Source: Dawidia cretensis
GTDB taxonomy: Bacteria > Bacteroidota > Bacteroidia > Cytophagales > Cyclobacteriaceae
NCBI RefSeq assembly: GCF_018598175.1
Contig: NZ_JAHESE010000007.1
Coordinates: forward strand, 153,113 to 217,112
DNA: 64,000 bases
Direction of reading: 5' to 3'
Part shown: piece after piece, positions 37,079-45,348 of the stretch
Layout: every line of letters begins with the position of its first letter
Numbering within the stretch: the first letter of the stretch is position 1
The notes under the pieces: model-generated
Told to the model about the DNA's origin: nothing
What the model saw: only the letters and a program-made list of their open reading frames with translations
The model's database searches: none
Program-made: the position numbers and the translations under genes

Positions 37079-37381
37079 ATATAAACAGGTTTGTTTTATG
37101 TGTGTTAAGTTTCGGTTACGGTGATTATAAAACGGTAATCATTTCATAAAGCGGAAGTAACTATACAATCAAATAATCTATACTTTTTCCGTCAACCGCT
37201 ATATATTCGTCTTTCAACGAACAAAGGTAGCGACGAATGCCCCGCACCGTGCGCGCATTTTGCGTTAACCAGTTCAGTCTTTGCGCAAGAAGTGAAAGAG
37301 ATATTTTTACATCGCGGCACGCGTACGCAGAATTTGCGTTGGTGAATACGCGCAATAACAGTCTATAGTACACCTAACGGT
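37079..37381. other. Leader and upstream region of the second susC
   Basis: No credible gene. It has a long 5' leader (about 140 bases), a -7 box (37222-37229) and three short palindromes built on TGCG: CGCA-TTT-TGCG (37254-37264), TTGCGCAA (37281-37288) and ACGCA-N5-TGCGT (37325-37339), all upstream of the promoter. Confidence 0.5.
37222..37229 (-). promoter_or_regulatory. Probable -7 element of the second susCD operon
   Basis: TACCTTTG on the minus strand matches TAnnTTTG exactly. No -33 match at the usual distance. Confidence 0.45.
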
Positions 37382-37584
37382 TCATCGCATGCCGATAGTC
37401 GCGGGCTGACGGTTGAGCAGTGCCGCCGCGCCGAGCAAGGCGATGTTCTCATTTCTAGATTGATAGATTTCCAGCCGGCGACTCGCGGTTGTTAAAGATC
37501 TCACCGCGTTGCTGATGGATACACCCTTCTGATTCCACTCCAGCCCGCACGTTGGTTCCCCCAGGTCGACTCCTATTATCCTAC
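37382..37584 (-). pseudogene. Gutted ROK-family sugar kinase gene (N- and C-terminal remnants only)
   Basis: Reading leftward from 37582, the sequence encodes RIIGVDLG, and with one extra G in the G run at 37558-37562 it continues GTNVRAG, the ROK-family ATP-binding start (DLGGTNVRAG). The unshifted frame ends with NENIALLGAAALL, the conserved C terminus of ROK kinases, followed by a TGA. About 65 codons remain of the usual 300, so the middle of the gene was deleted and the start region carries a one-base deletion. It directly follows a truncated lipoprotein gene. Identification rests on these two short motifs, but both lie in the right order and orientation. Confidence 0.7.
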
Positions 37585-38025
37585 GTGCTCGGGGTTAAGG
37601 TTTAACGGTGTCGGCTGCGCCGATAACACCCAGGTAGCGCCCCATCCAGTAGGGCAACCAGACACAGCTTTGTCGTCCAGGTATACCAGTTGTTGCCGAT
37701 ATGTGGCAAACGCACGTATCTTTTTATTCTGTAAGGGCCGGAAAGACCTGTCGGCGACCAACGTGCCCGGGTACAGAGATTCCCCGGCATACGGATGCAG
37801 CAGCCCCTGAGAGGACAGGATTTGTACCACGCCATTGCGATCGGTCCCGACATGATTTAGTACCAGCGTACTGTCGGTCGTAGTATATTTCTTACTGTAG
37901 TCCTGCTGAAAGGATACGTCCTGAAAAACAGGCTGGCGGATGGCTGCGGGTTGATCGGGTTTACAGGCCACGATCGACAAGCCAACGGCCAGTATAAAAG
38001 AATAAGATGCGAGACGTCTCATCAT
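37576..38025 (-). CDS. Lipoprotein, probably truncated at a deletion scar
   Basis: The 149-residue product has a lipoprotein signal (SYSFILAVGLSIVAC) and a beta-rich start that resembles the N-terminal part of longer propeller-like surface lipoproteins (VVQILSSQGLLHPYAGESLYPG, YRQQLVYLDDKAV). After DDKA the sequence changes character (SGCPTGWGATWVLSAQPTP...) and looks like a frame not selected for coding. I infer that the original gene was cut here and joined to other remnants. Its ATG overlaps the stop of the upstream phosphatase gene (ATGA), so translation coupling of the original gene is likely. Confidence 0.55.
   Translation of the reverse strand: MMRRLASYSFILAVGLSIVACKPDQPAAIRQPVFQDVSFQQDYSKKYTTTDSTLVLNHVGTDRNGVVQILSSQGLLHPYAGESLYPGTLVADRSFRPLQNKKIRAFATYRQQLVYLDDKAVSGCPTGWGATWVLSAQPTPLNLNPEHVG
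37595..37666 (-). pseudogene. Possible C-terminal fragment of another deleted gene
   Basis: In the frame shifted from the truncated lipoprotein, the sequence reads WLPYWMGRYLGVIGAADTVK followed by a stop. This is far more protein-like than the frame currently fused to the lipoprotein and may be the end of a gene that once lay upstream of the ROK kinase. I cannot name the family. Confidence 0.3.
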
Positions 38026-39833
38026 TTTTGCTTTTTGCGAATGGTGAACGAATCTTTCAAGGTACCCTTGTCGTCGAATGTGCGGTAGCTCAACACATCG
38101 CCCGCGATGTCTACCCGCTGGTAAAAGTATCCGTCTTTATACCGCACGGCGGCGTAGGGCTCTATACCGATATCGTTGTGTTCGCTGGGAATGCTGATCG
38201 AGATGGTGTACACGGTGCCCTGATCGAAGCTATTCATCACATTTCCTCCGGCCATGGGATTGGAACGCATGTAATAATGAATGTGGCCACCCATCACCAG
38301 GTCCACATGGTACTTATCAAACAGGGGTACCCAGGCTTGCTGAATATCCTGGTAGGGTTCCTCAAAGTTGTATGGCGGGAAGTGGAACATGGCAAACTTC
38401 CAGGATGCCTTCGTGCCCTTCAGTTTCTCTTCGATCCAGGCGGTGTGGTCGGTCACTTCGGAGGTAGCGTCGATCATGAGAAACAGCGCATCACCATACT
38501 CGAACGCATACGATGCCTCCGGTTCTACGCGCGGCGGGCCGTTGTGCGGCAAACTAAAAAGATCGTAGTATAGCTGCGCACCCAGCCCGTCCTGACGGTC
38601 ATGGTTGCCCGGTACAGGCATAAGCGGTTTCCGGGAAAACGCTTCGCCCGAGTACCGAAACAAGCGGTCCCATTCATCGCGATACAGGCCCGTGCTGACG
38701 ATGTCGCCGGCGATGGAGTAAAAGGCGATGTCTTTCTGCTGCTGATCCGCCAGTGTAATCATTCGCCCGGAATCCAAGAAGCAATGAGTATCGCCAAACC
38801 AGATAAAAGAAAATCCCTTGCCAGCGTCCTCTGCCGTCCCGAAGGTCGCAGCCGGCGACCAGTCATTACCCGACCCGGCGCCAACGGTGTAGGCATAGGT
38901 CGTACCCGGCTTCAACGCCTGTAGCTGTGCGGTGTGACGCTGTATATACCGGTCATTGTACAGCATGCGGTCTTGCAGCGTATTCGAAACCGCTTTTGCC
39001 TCCAACGTATCCGCCGTCCCGGCCACCCAATACCTTACGGCGCTGCCCTTTACTCCTGGGCGCGTACGCCACTGTATATCCATTGTCGTTTGCGGATCGC
39101 CGCTCCACGTCAGCATGACCTGATCCGGCCTGGCGGACGAAGGGAAAAGTGTTTCGCGAAACGCCCCGACGACATGTGCTTCCCGCGCCCGACCACGTAC
39201 CGTCGTAAACAGCGGTTGTCCGACCAGTTCCGGCGGTACTGCCGTCAACTCCAGGCCCGGCCAGTCATGGTACGTAAACGCTCCCACCTTCATGGACACG
39301 GTGGGGAACTGCTCCGGAAACGCGTCTGTTATTTTCAGCTCATCCGCGGCGTTTACCGGCCCTACGGAAACAAAGTATACCGGCCGGTGTTTGTCGAATC
39401 CATTGATGCCAAGCTGTACCAACCCGGGCTCGAATTGCTTTTGCCACACTTCATACTCATATTCTTCGTTTTTTACGATCTTTTCTGATCGGATAAAGCC
39501 GGTATCCTCCAGCCAAAAAGGTACCGTCTGCTGATCCTTGTGTCGCATCAGCGATACCACCGCGGGCACATTTACGCGGAAGTATTGATACCGGGTAGCC
39601 AGGACCTTCTTTTCTTCGGGGGTCAAAAACCGTAACATAAAGGCATCATCAATGCTGTCAAATTGCTCCGCTGGCACCTGCGCGTACAGCCTTGTGATGA
39701 CGCTATCCATCACTTCGTGTACCGACAACGCCGATACCGTATCGGCTTTTTCGCCGCATGCATACAGCAGAATTACCAATACCAAACACGTACACCACTT
39801 CCCAAAAGGCCTGTCTATCGTCATATCAATCAT
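38022..39833 (-). CDS. Purple-acid-phosphatase-like metallophosphoesterase lipoprotein (2)
   Basis: The 603-residue protein has a lipoprotein signal (LVILLYACGEKAD), about 200 residues of unrecognised N-terminal sequence, a purple-acid-phosphatase N-terminal Fn3 domain (DQVMLTWSGDPQTTMDIQWR) and a calcineurin-like catalytic domain with FGDTHCFLD, AGDIVSTG, VPGNHDRQD, FHFPPYN and GGHIHYYMR. It shares architecture but little sequence with the enzyme at 30554. The long N-terminal part is unusual for the family. It is first in the minus-strand series that leads to the second susCD pair. Confidence 0.88.
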   Translation of the reverse strand: MIDMTIDRPFGKWCTCLVLVILLYACGEKADTVSALSVHEVMDSVITRLYAQVPAEQFDSIDDAFMLRFLTPEEKKVLATRYQYFRVNVPAVVSLMRHKDQQTVPFWLEDTGFIRSEKIVKNEEYEYEVWQKQFEPGLVQLGINGFDKHRPVYFVSVGPVNAADELKITDAFPEQFPTVSMKVGAFTYHDWPGLELTAVPPELVGQPLFTTVRGRAREAHVVGAFRETLFPSSARPDQVMLTWSGDPQTTMDIQWRTRPGVKGSAVRYWVAGTADTLEAKAVSNTLQDRMLYNDRYIQRHTAQLQALKPGTTYAYTVGAGSGNDWSPAATFGTAEDAGKGFSFIWFGDTHCFLDSGRMITLADQQQKDIAFYSIAGDIVSTGLYRDEWDRLFRYSGEAFSRKPLMPVPGNHDRQDGLGAQLYYDLFSLPHNGPPRVEPEASYAFEYGDALFLMIDATSEVTDHTAWIEEKLKGTKASWKFAMFHFPPYNFEEPYQDIQQAWVPLFDKYHVDLVMGGHIHYYMRSNPMAGGNVMNSFDQGTVYTISISIPSEHNDIGIEPYAAVRYKDGYFYQRVDIAGDVLSYRTFDDKGTLKDSFTIRKKQK

Positions 39834-39901
39834 ATTATTCTTTCTAGCGCATACCGCCAGCGTGGCACGCCGTGCAATACAATTTCAATTGCTGCGCCCA
39901 T

Positions 39902-39909
39902 CAAAGATA
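39902..39909 (-). promoter_or_regulatory. Probable -7 element upstream of the phosphatase gene
   Basis: TATCTTTG on the minus strand is the commonest form of the Bacteroidota -7 box. It lies about 70 bases before the ATG at 39833. Confidence 0.45.
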
Positions 39910-40059
39910 GCGAACGAGCACGGGCGCAGATGTTTAACTTTGCGTAAGGAAAGGTTCAAAAAACGTCAAAGTGGCCCTGGTGTTTGGGACCCGATGAAAG
40001 CGGCCTGGTTGGGGTGGTTTATTACAGAATTCCGGACTCACCTATTTATATAATCTACG

Positions 40060-40175
40060 GACGTTTATTGTTAGTGGTGAAGGCCGATAATCTTACCAAC
40101 GAAGTGTATTGGGGTAACTATCTGAATGCACAGGCGCCCAGGATCATTCGGGGGTCGCTGACGGTGAAGTTTTGA
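40060..40175 (+). pseudogene. C-terminal remnant of a TonB-dependent receptor
   Basis: The frame ending at the TGA at 40173 reads VKADNLTNEVYWGNYLNAQA, then PRIIRGSLTVKF and stop. The DNLTN turn and the final amphipathic strand ending in F are the last two strands of a siderophore-type TonB-dependent receptor. Nothing barrel-like precedes it within the window on this strand, so it is a leftover of a deleted gene. An unused -7 box on the same strand (39935-39942) may be the old promoter. Confidence 0.65.
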
Positions 40176-40187
40176 GGAACAGGAAAT

Positions 40188-40224
40188 AAAAAGCCCGCCA
40201 TCGTGCTAAGCGGCGCGATGGCGG
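40188..40224 (-). terminator. Intrinsic terminator of the lipoprotein gene
   Basis: On the minus strand a 9-bp stem CCGCCATCG/CGATGGCGG with a 12-base loop is followed by GC and a T run interrupted by one A. Its right flank (40217-40252) resembles the flank of the terminator at 47042. Confidence 0.65.
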
Positions 40225-40257
40225 ACGAAGTCGGGGTGAAAGGTATTGCGCCGCCGG

Positions 40258-41232
40258 TTACGGGGTTGGCAGCACCACGCGACAGTTATACGTCATTTCA
40301 TTGTGGACGGTGCAGCAGGCATATTGCCACTCGCCTGTGGGGATATAGTAGTCATTCCGCTCTCTGTCAAAACTAATCGGATAGCCGGGCAAATTATAAA
40401 GATATTGTACGGTAAACCGCATTTTAAAACCCGCTCCCGGCCACTGTACCGTAAAGTCCGTGGGATTATTATTACTGTACTGTTCCATCAGCATCTGCCA
40501 GACCTTGTTTGTTTTATAGAGATTCTTTTTCGTGTCGTAGGCATCAAATCTAGCCAGGGTCATTTGACCTTCGTTCGGCTCGATATAGAGTATGGTCAAC
40601 AGGTTACCGGCTGAATTATACGCATACTTCAAAATATACTGTGCCGTAGCATCCGTAGAAGCATGATATTCACGCTTTTCCCTGACTCTCCCCTCGGCAT
40701 CCAAATAAAGCTTTGTGTATCCCATATCGAAAGGCGGCCATAGTGCACTGGGCGTTGTTACCCGGGATACAGTAACAGAGGTTGTGCCCTGGTAGGAAAA
40801 ATTATAGGTGGTGGTATAGTTCAACCCGTTATTTATCATATGGTATCCATTCCGGACAAGGCGTTTTAGCCGTGCCGATGCATCGTAGCTAAAAACCGAA
40901 CGCGTACTATCGAAATACCCGCCGTATGTCTTGATGCTGATGGGGTTTCCCAGGCTATTATATTCTATCGGCACAATTTCTGCCGTCGGGTCTTGTCCCT
41001 GAAAGAACTGGTCACCTAACGCATAAAAATGATATGCGAGAGATTCTGTGCTTGTTGTGAGCGAGCACGTCCAGGGAATCTGGGGTGGCGGCGGGCCGAT
41101 ACCCGTTGTACCAGGATTGGCCTCGCGAGCGACGAGATCGCGTTCGGTGACATCTCGTAGTGGATCTTCACCGCAGGCAATGAGCAGCAGTAAGACCACG
41201 AGAAATGAGAGAGGGTTTCTCGATAATTTCAT
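40258..41232 (-). CDS. Hypothetical lipoprotein, about 324 aa
   Basis: The ATG at 41232 gives a lipoprotein signal (LSFLVVLLLLIACGED); the frame is open for 44 more codons upstream, which look non-coding. The mature part has a Pro-rich stretch (GIGPPPPQIP) and then repeats of the type YNSLGNPISIKTYGG, YDASARLKRLVRNGYH, LDAEGRVREKREYH and YNSAGNLLTILYIE. These resemble the Y-D-x-x-G-R/N-L units of RHS/YD-like proteins and of DUF4595-like lipoproteins. Role unknown; probably on the cell surface. It stands alone with its own terminator. Confidence 0.75.
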   Translation of the reverse strand: MKLSRNPLSFLVVLLLLIACGEDPLRDVTERDLVAREANPGTTGIGPPPPQIPWTCSLTTSTESLAYHFYALGDQFFQGQDPTAEIVPIEYNSLGNPISIKTYGGYFDSTRSVFSYDASARLKRLVRNGYHMINNGLNYTTTYNFSYQGTTSVTVSRVTTPSALWPPFDMGYTKLYLDAEGRVREKREYHASTDATAQYILKYAYNSAGNLLTILYIEPNEGQMTLARFDAYDTKKNLYKTNKVWQMLMEQYSNNNPTDFTVQWPGAGFKMRFTVQYLYNLPGYPISFDRERNDYYIPTGEWQYACCTVHNEMTYNCRVVLPTP

Positions 41233-41468
41233 AAAGGGAGGGTTTGATGTATTGTTATCGAACTTACGAATTCGCCTGCCTGAATGATACGAAAGGAAGA
41301 CGTTACCGGGAAAATACCCGTGGAAGCTCGGCAACGTCCTGAAGGCAATATCGATTGATCCCATCGAAAAATACTATTTTGTAAATACATGCCGTTTCCA
41401 GACATTAGGGTATGAGGTTTCAGGTGGAAAACCTTGTGGACTTACATTCAATAACTAAAAAAATACCA

Positions 41469-41876
41469 ATGAAAATTAGACTTATTACGGCGTTTTTATT
41501 TCTGACCGCATGTTTTAGTGCATTTGGTCAAGAAAAAAACAGTTCGGCTGTTGTAGACAAAGGATTAATCAAAGTATCCATCATGTACCCCTTTGCAGAA
41601 GGCAAGACATTCAATATGGAGTATTATGAAACTAAGCATATGCCAATGGTAGCGGGATTTTTGGGGTCGAATTTGGTAAAATACACCATTGAAAAAGGCC
41701 TTGCCAGCGGTATTCCCAACCAACCATTGCCGTTTATGGCAATTGGTGTATTTTATGTAAAAAGCCTGAATGATTATCAGACGGCAATTGCCCCAAAGAG
41801 AGATGCGATAATGGCCGACTTTCCGAACTACACGAATATTGCTCCGGTAATTTTGGTCAGTGAGGTGATCCGGTAA
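41469..41876 (+). CDS. Exported EthD-like protein
   Basis: The 135-residue product has a signal peptide (MKIRLITAFLFLTACFSAFG) and one ferredoxin-like alpha/beta EthD domain: IKVSIMYPFAEGKTFNMEYY, TKHMPMVAGFLG and the late TNIAPVILVSEVIR. EthD-domain proteins are small dimeric proteins often linked to oxidation of ethers or polyketides, with no clear catalytic role of their own. An N-terminal export signal is unusual for the family. The ATG at 41469 is preferred to a frame opening at 41412. Confidence 0.8.
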   Translation: MKIRLITAFLFLTACFSAFGQEKNSSAVVDKGLIKVSIMYPFAEGKTFNMEYYETKHMPMVAGFLGSNLVKYTIEKGLASGIPNQPLPFMAIGVFYVKSLNDYQTAIAPKRDAIMADFPNYTNIAPVILVSEVIR

Positions 41877-42138
41877 CTCTTCTATTGTAATCGTCCATGT
41901 CCGGTTTGTATACAATCTTCCCGGTCGCTCTCCATAGCGTTAGCAGTCTACTAACACTTCCTTCCATCTCAAAGTACCGGATCAGCAAGCCGAAAAAGCT
42001 TTAGAGCAAAGGGTGGTTCTTATAATGTCTGATATCATGGTTTTGATGGCGCGTCAGCATGGGCTCGTGGTGGGTATAATTTTGTATTGATGGAAATTAT
42101 TTTTCTGTGGTACACCATTGGCAAATGTTAGTATGTGA

Positions 42139-43527
42139 ATGATGCAATTTGTGGATATTGTGACGATGACGAACAACGTTATTCCCTTCGTGCAATCAGC
42201 TTCCTATCCGATTCGTCCTGGGAATTTGGTGCGGCCGTTAATTGACGGCGAACCCGCGTTCCGTCGCATCTGCGAGACAATCGAGGCAGCTCAAAAGAGC
42301 GTCTGGGTGACGGTAACTTTCATGTGGGGAGACTTTGAGATGCCGGACGGCCGTGGTGGTACATTCGACGTTCTTGATCGCGCGGCTGCACGTGGCATCG
42401 ATGTGCGGGTGATTTTTTGGCGGCCGGAAGCAAAGACCGAGGGGCTCAGGCGCAACGCATTCTGGGGATCTCCGGCCCATATTGATTTACTCAACGGACG
42501 CCGATCTGGCGTGAAAATCCGCTGGGACTGCGCTCATCCCGGTTTCTGCCAGCATCAGAAAAGCTGGCTTATGGATGCCGGTATCAGAAATGAAACAGCC
42601 TTTGTCGGGGGGATTAATCTCAATCCCCATTCCATGGTCACGCCTGGTCATAACGGCGAGGGACACAATCACGACGTTTACGTAGAATTAGCAGGCCCCT
42701 CGGTGGTCGATGTTCATCACAACTTTGTACAACGCTGGAACGAAGCAAGCGAGCGATTGGCGGAAAATGGTCGTTGGGGAACGGGGAGCGAAGCCACGCT
42801 GCAGTTTCCAACCCAAGTTTCCAGTGCGCGCGGTAGCGCAGTCGTGCAAATACAACGAACCATCCACCAGGGATGCTATCTCGACGGGCAAGCAACGCCG
42901 GAAGGAATATCATACGACATCGCTTCGGGTGAGCAATCAAATTTCGATCAGTATTGTGCGGCCATCAATGCTGCACGCGGCTCAATCTATATGGAAAACC
43001 AGTATGTTGATGTGCCTGAAATCGTGGATTGCCTTCATCGGGCGCTCACGCGAGGCGTAGACGTGGTGTTGCTGATGCCGGCTGAACCGGACGTGGGTTT
43101 GCCGATTCCGCCAGAGCGACAGACGTTTCTCAAAGCTCGGGCTGAGCTTGGGACTTTCGAGGGCTTCATGCTGGCGGGTATTGCAGGCATCGGCGTTGAT
43201 GGTCGTCGCAAATCAATCTACGTCCATGCCAAGCTCATGTTAATTGACGATGAATGGGCTACTGTCGGCTCATGCAACCTTCACCGTTTTTCACTCTTCG
43301 GAAATAGCGAGATGAACGTCGCCTTCTCAGAGCCCCATACCGTTCGCGCCCTCCGGTGTGAGCTTTTGCGTGAGCACCTCGATCAGGATACGTCGGATAT
43401 AAGTGATCGTGACGCGCTCCAACTATTCCGAAAGATCGCCCGGGAGAACCGTAGAAAGTACGAAGTCGGTGATCATGCCTGGGAAGGGCTCGCTTTCGAG
43501 CTCGATCCTGGCAAATACGTGGGGTAA
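42139..43527 (+). CDS. Phospholipase D-like (HKD) family protein
   Basis: The 462-residue cytoplasmic protein carries two HKD motifs: H139-x-K141-x4-D146 in CQHQKSWLMDAG and H363-x-K365-x4-D370 in YVHAKLMLID. Each HKD is followed by the usual small-residue block (AFVGGINLN, ATVGSCNLH). No signal peptide or membrane helix is present. This layout fits cardiolipin-synthase or phosphatidyltransferase-like enzymes without the N-terminal helices, as well as phospholipases or nucleases of the superfamily, so the substrate is open. Style of the sequence reminds me of proteobacterial proteins and it is flanked by spacers of 262 and 85 bases; transfer is possible but not shown. Confidence 0.88.
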   Translation: MMQFVDIVTMTNNVIPFVQSASYPIRPGNLVRPLIDGEPAFRRICETIEAAQKSVWVTVTFMWGDFEMPDGRGGTFDVLDRAAARGIDVRVIFWRPEAKTEGLRRNAFWGSPAHIDLLNGRRSGVKIRWDCAHPGFCQHQKSWLMDAGIRNETAFVGGINLNPHSMVTPGHNGEGHNHDVYVELAGPSVVDVHHNFVQRWNEASERLAENGRWGTGSEATLQFPTQVSSARGSAVVQIQRTIHQGCYLDGQATPEGISYDIASGEQSNFDQYCAAINAARGSIYMENQYVDVPEIVDCLHRALTRGVDVVLLMPAEPDVGLPIPPERQTFLKARAELGTFEGFMLAGIAGIGVDGRRKSIYVHAKLMLIDDEWATVGSCNLHRFSLFGNSEMNVAFSEPHTVRALRCELLREHLDQDTSDISDRDALQLFRKIARENRRKYEVGDHAWEGLAFELDPGKYVG

Positions 43528-43612
43528 TGCGTTTGCCGGTTTGAGTACAATGAAGGGCATTGCTCCATCAATAGAAGAATAGTCCGGACAGACAGACCGG
43601 ACTATTACAATT

Positions 43613-44863
43613 TTACAGAATAACACCCGAGCTCGCTACAGCTCCTGCATTGCGTTCCAGGTATGCTGTGCCCGCCTCCGGCTCGTCAAGCCAGGGAAAA
43701 AGATCGGGTGGATGATTAAAGCCATTGACGAGATCTGCTGTAATGGACGGATTAAATCGCGCCGCATCGATGATCCGCATAACGTAGGGCGAAGGTGGTA
43801 ACAAGAATACGTCGCAGAACCGGTTTACGTATTGTGAGTATTGCCAGAACGAGTCGAATGTACGCTGCATCCATGCTTCATCGAACGGCCGGTCGCCCTG
43901 GGCGAGAATGGAGGTGGCGTAGTGATGTGCCATTTTGGCCGCATTATTTCCTCCTTGCCCTACAATCGGATCGTTGAGTATAACAGTGTCGCCCAGACCG
44001 AGCACAGGAGCATTGTTCGCCACCATGGCCACGGGGTGGCGCACTACAGGAACAAATGAGCCTTTGAGGAATGCGTTGTCGTCTACAAGCACGACATCAT
44101 CAAAAGCGGCGGCCTGCCAGGGCATGTACCGATTGATTACCTCTTTGGCCTTTGCCAGCAGCCCGGGACCACCCTGCACGTCATCGAACACATCCAGTAT
44201 GCCACCCGGAACCACTTCCATCAAAAGCCATGCGCACTGCAGGCCGCTCTTATGATAAAACGGGCACGTGATGATCTGCCCCCCTTCCATGATATTACCG
44301 AGGTTGATCGATCTGAACGGCAGATCGTACGGGCTGGTGATGTGGAGCTGCACAAGCTTGCGCGCCGGCATGCTCCAGGAGGAACGGGCATTGTCGCGCG
44401 TGAATAAGCCGCACAACGGACCTTTACCGGTAGATATTACCACCAGGTCAAACGTCTGTGTCCAGCGCGCGACAGCCGGCACGTCGACATCGCCGACTAT
44501 AAACTTCCCGCCGCGTTGCTGGAACAGCGTTATCCAGTGATAGAACTTGAGGCGCTGGTCGATCGACACACCCGGCTGCCGGAGGTCAGCATGTACACCG
44601 AAGGCAAAGGCACCATCCGGCGTACCAAAATTGATATCGAATGCTGTTGAATGAAAAGCACGGTCTTTCCATGCGTTTATGCCGAGCGCATCTTCCAGCT
44701 GGAGGCTACTGTGAAACAGATAGGTGCCGCCGGTAGGAGCACCGTTAAATATCTGGTCAGCGGTCTTATCGGAAAACAGGGTGACATCGTAACCGGCTTG
44801 CAGCAATGCCAGGCCCAGGTGCAGGCCAGACTGACCGGCACCGGCGATTGCTATTTTCCTCAT
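43613..44863 (-). CDS. Styrene/indole monooxygenase-like FAD-dependent oxygenase (StyA family)
   Basis: The 416-residue flavoprotein begins with the FAD-binding Rossmann motif GAGQSGLHLG. Further family-typical parts are LQLEDALGINAW, FDLVVISTGKGPL, a central substrate-binding domain and LGDTVILNDPIVGQGGNNAAKMAHHY, the second FAD-contact region. StyA-type enzymes use FADH2 supplied by a separate reductase to epoxidise styrene or indole. No flavin reductase is encoded in the operon, so it must borrow one. It overlaps the upstream NTF2-fold gene by four bases and is the last gene of an AraC-linked group. The natural substrate is unknown. Confidence 0.87.
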   Translation of the reverse strand: MRKIAIAGAGQSGLHLGLALLQAGYDVTLFSDKTADQIFNGAPTGGTYLFHSSLQLEDALGINAWKDRAFHSTAFDINFGTPDGAFAFGVHADLRQPGVSIDQRLKFYHWITLFQQRGGKFIVGDVDVPAVARWTQTFDLVVISTGKGPLCGLFTRDNARSSWSMPARKLVQLHITSPYDLPFRSINLGNIMEGGQIITCPFYHKSGLQCAWLLMEVVPGGILDVFDDVQGGPGLLAKAKEVINRYMPWQAAAFDDVVLVDDNAFLKGSFVPVVRHPVAMVANNAPVLGLGDTVILNDPIVGQGGNNAAKMAHHYATSILAQGDRPFDEAWMQRTFDSFWQYSQYVNRFCDVFLLPPSPYVMRIIDAARFNPSITADLVNGFNHPPDLFPWLDEPEAGTAYLERNAGAVASSGVIL

Positions 44864-45324
44864 AGGCCTGCCGGGGTAAGTTGTTGTACGAACTTATCGT
44901 GATCCCACAACACGCGCAGCTCGGTTACGTGCGACTGGTCGTCAAACTTGAAGATAAAGATGTGCTCGGAATCGAAACGAAGGCCGTGCGCGGGAATACC
45001 GGCAAAGTCCTTTCGTTGCGTGCCGAAAATAGATACCCGGCATTTTACGGCGTGCTGCGCTTCGATCCATTCCAGCGATGTTACTGTGTTGTCGAGGTCG
45101 GGGAAACAATCCATCAGTGCAGTCCAGATGTTTTTGCCGAGCGCATGAACAAGACCTGTACCGGCCTGATCCAGCGGCTCAAAGTAAACGATGCTTTCGG
45201 AGGTGCACAGGTTCAGCATCCGTTCGATATCCATTTCCTGATACGCCGAAAAGAACTCGATGCAGGTTCCCTTCATTTGCAGCACGGAGGTTGCTTCCTT
45301 TTGCTGCGTTTTTGTTTCATTCAT
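44860..45324 (-). CDS. SnoaL/NTF2-fold protein
   Basis: The 154-residue protein has a cone-shaped NTF2 fold pattern: an N-terminal helix (FFSAYQEMDIERMLNLC), then MDCFPDLDNTVTSLEWIE and a final strand pair ending LRVLWDHDKF. No signal peptide. SnoaL-like proteins are cyclases, hydrolases or small-molecule binding proteins. The four-base overlap with the oxygenase gene (ATGA) suggests coupled translation, so it may act on the oxygenase product, for example an epoxide (inference). Confidence 0.75.
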   Translation of the reverse strand: MNETKTQQKEATSVLQMKGTCIEFFSAYQEMDIERMLNLCTSESIVYFEPLDQAGTGLVHALGKNIWTALMDCFPDLDNTVTSLEWIEAQHAVKCRVSIFGTQRKDFAGIPAHGLRFDSEHIFIFKFDDQSHVTELRVLWDHDKFVQQLTPAGL

Positions 45325-45348
45325 AGAGAGGTTGTTTTATAGTTATAC

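Larger units (their letters stand above)
39834..40257. other. Intergenic region with a promoter, a receptor remnant and a terminator
   Basis: Contains the -7 box of the phosphatase gene, an exact TAACTTTG box on the plus strand (39935-39942), the TonB-receptor tail and the minus-strand terminator listed separately; no intact gene. Confidence 0.5.

Noticed and set aside
37161-37373. A 70-codon minus-strand open frame before the second susC
   Set aside because: It spans the -7 promoter box and the TGCG palindromes, has no family resemblance, and its composition is not protein-like.
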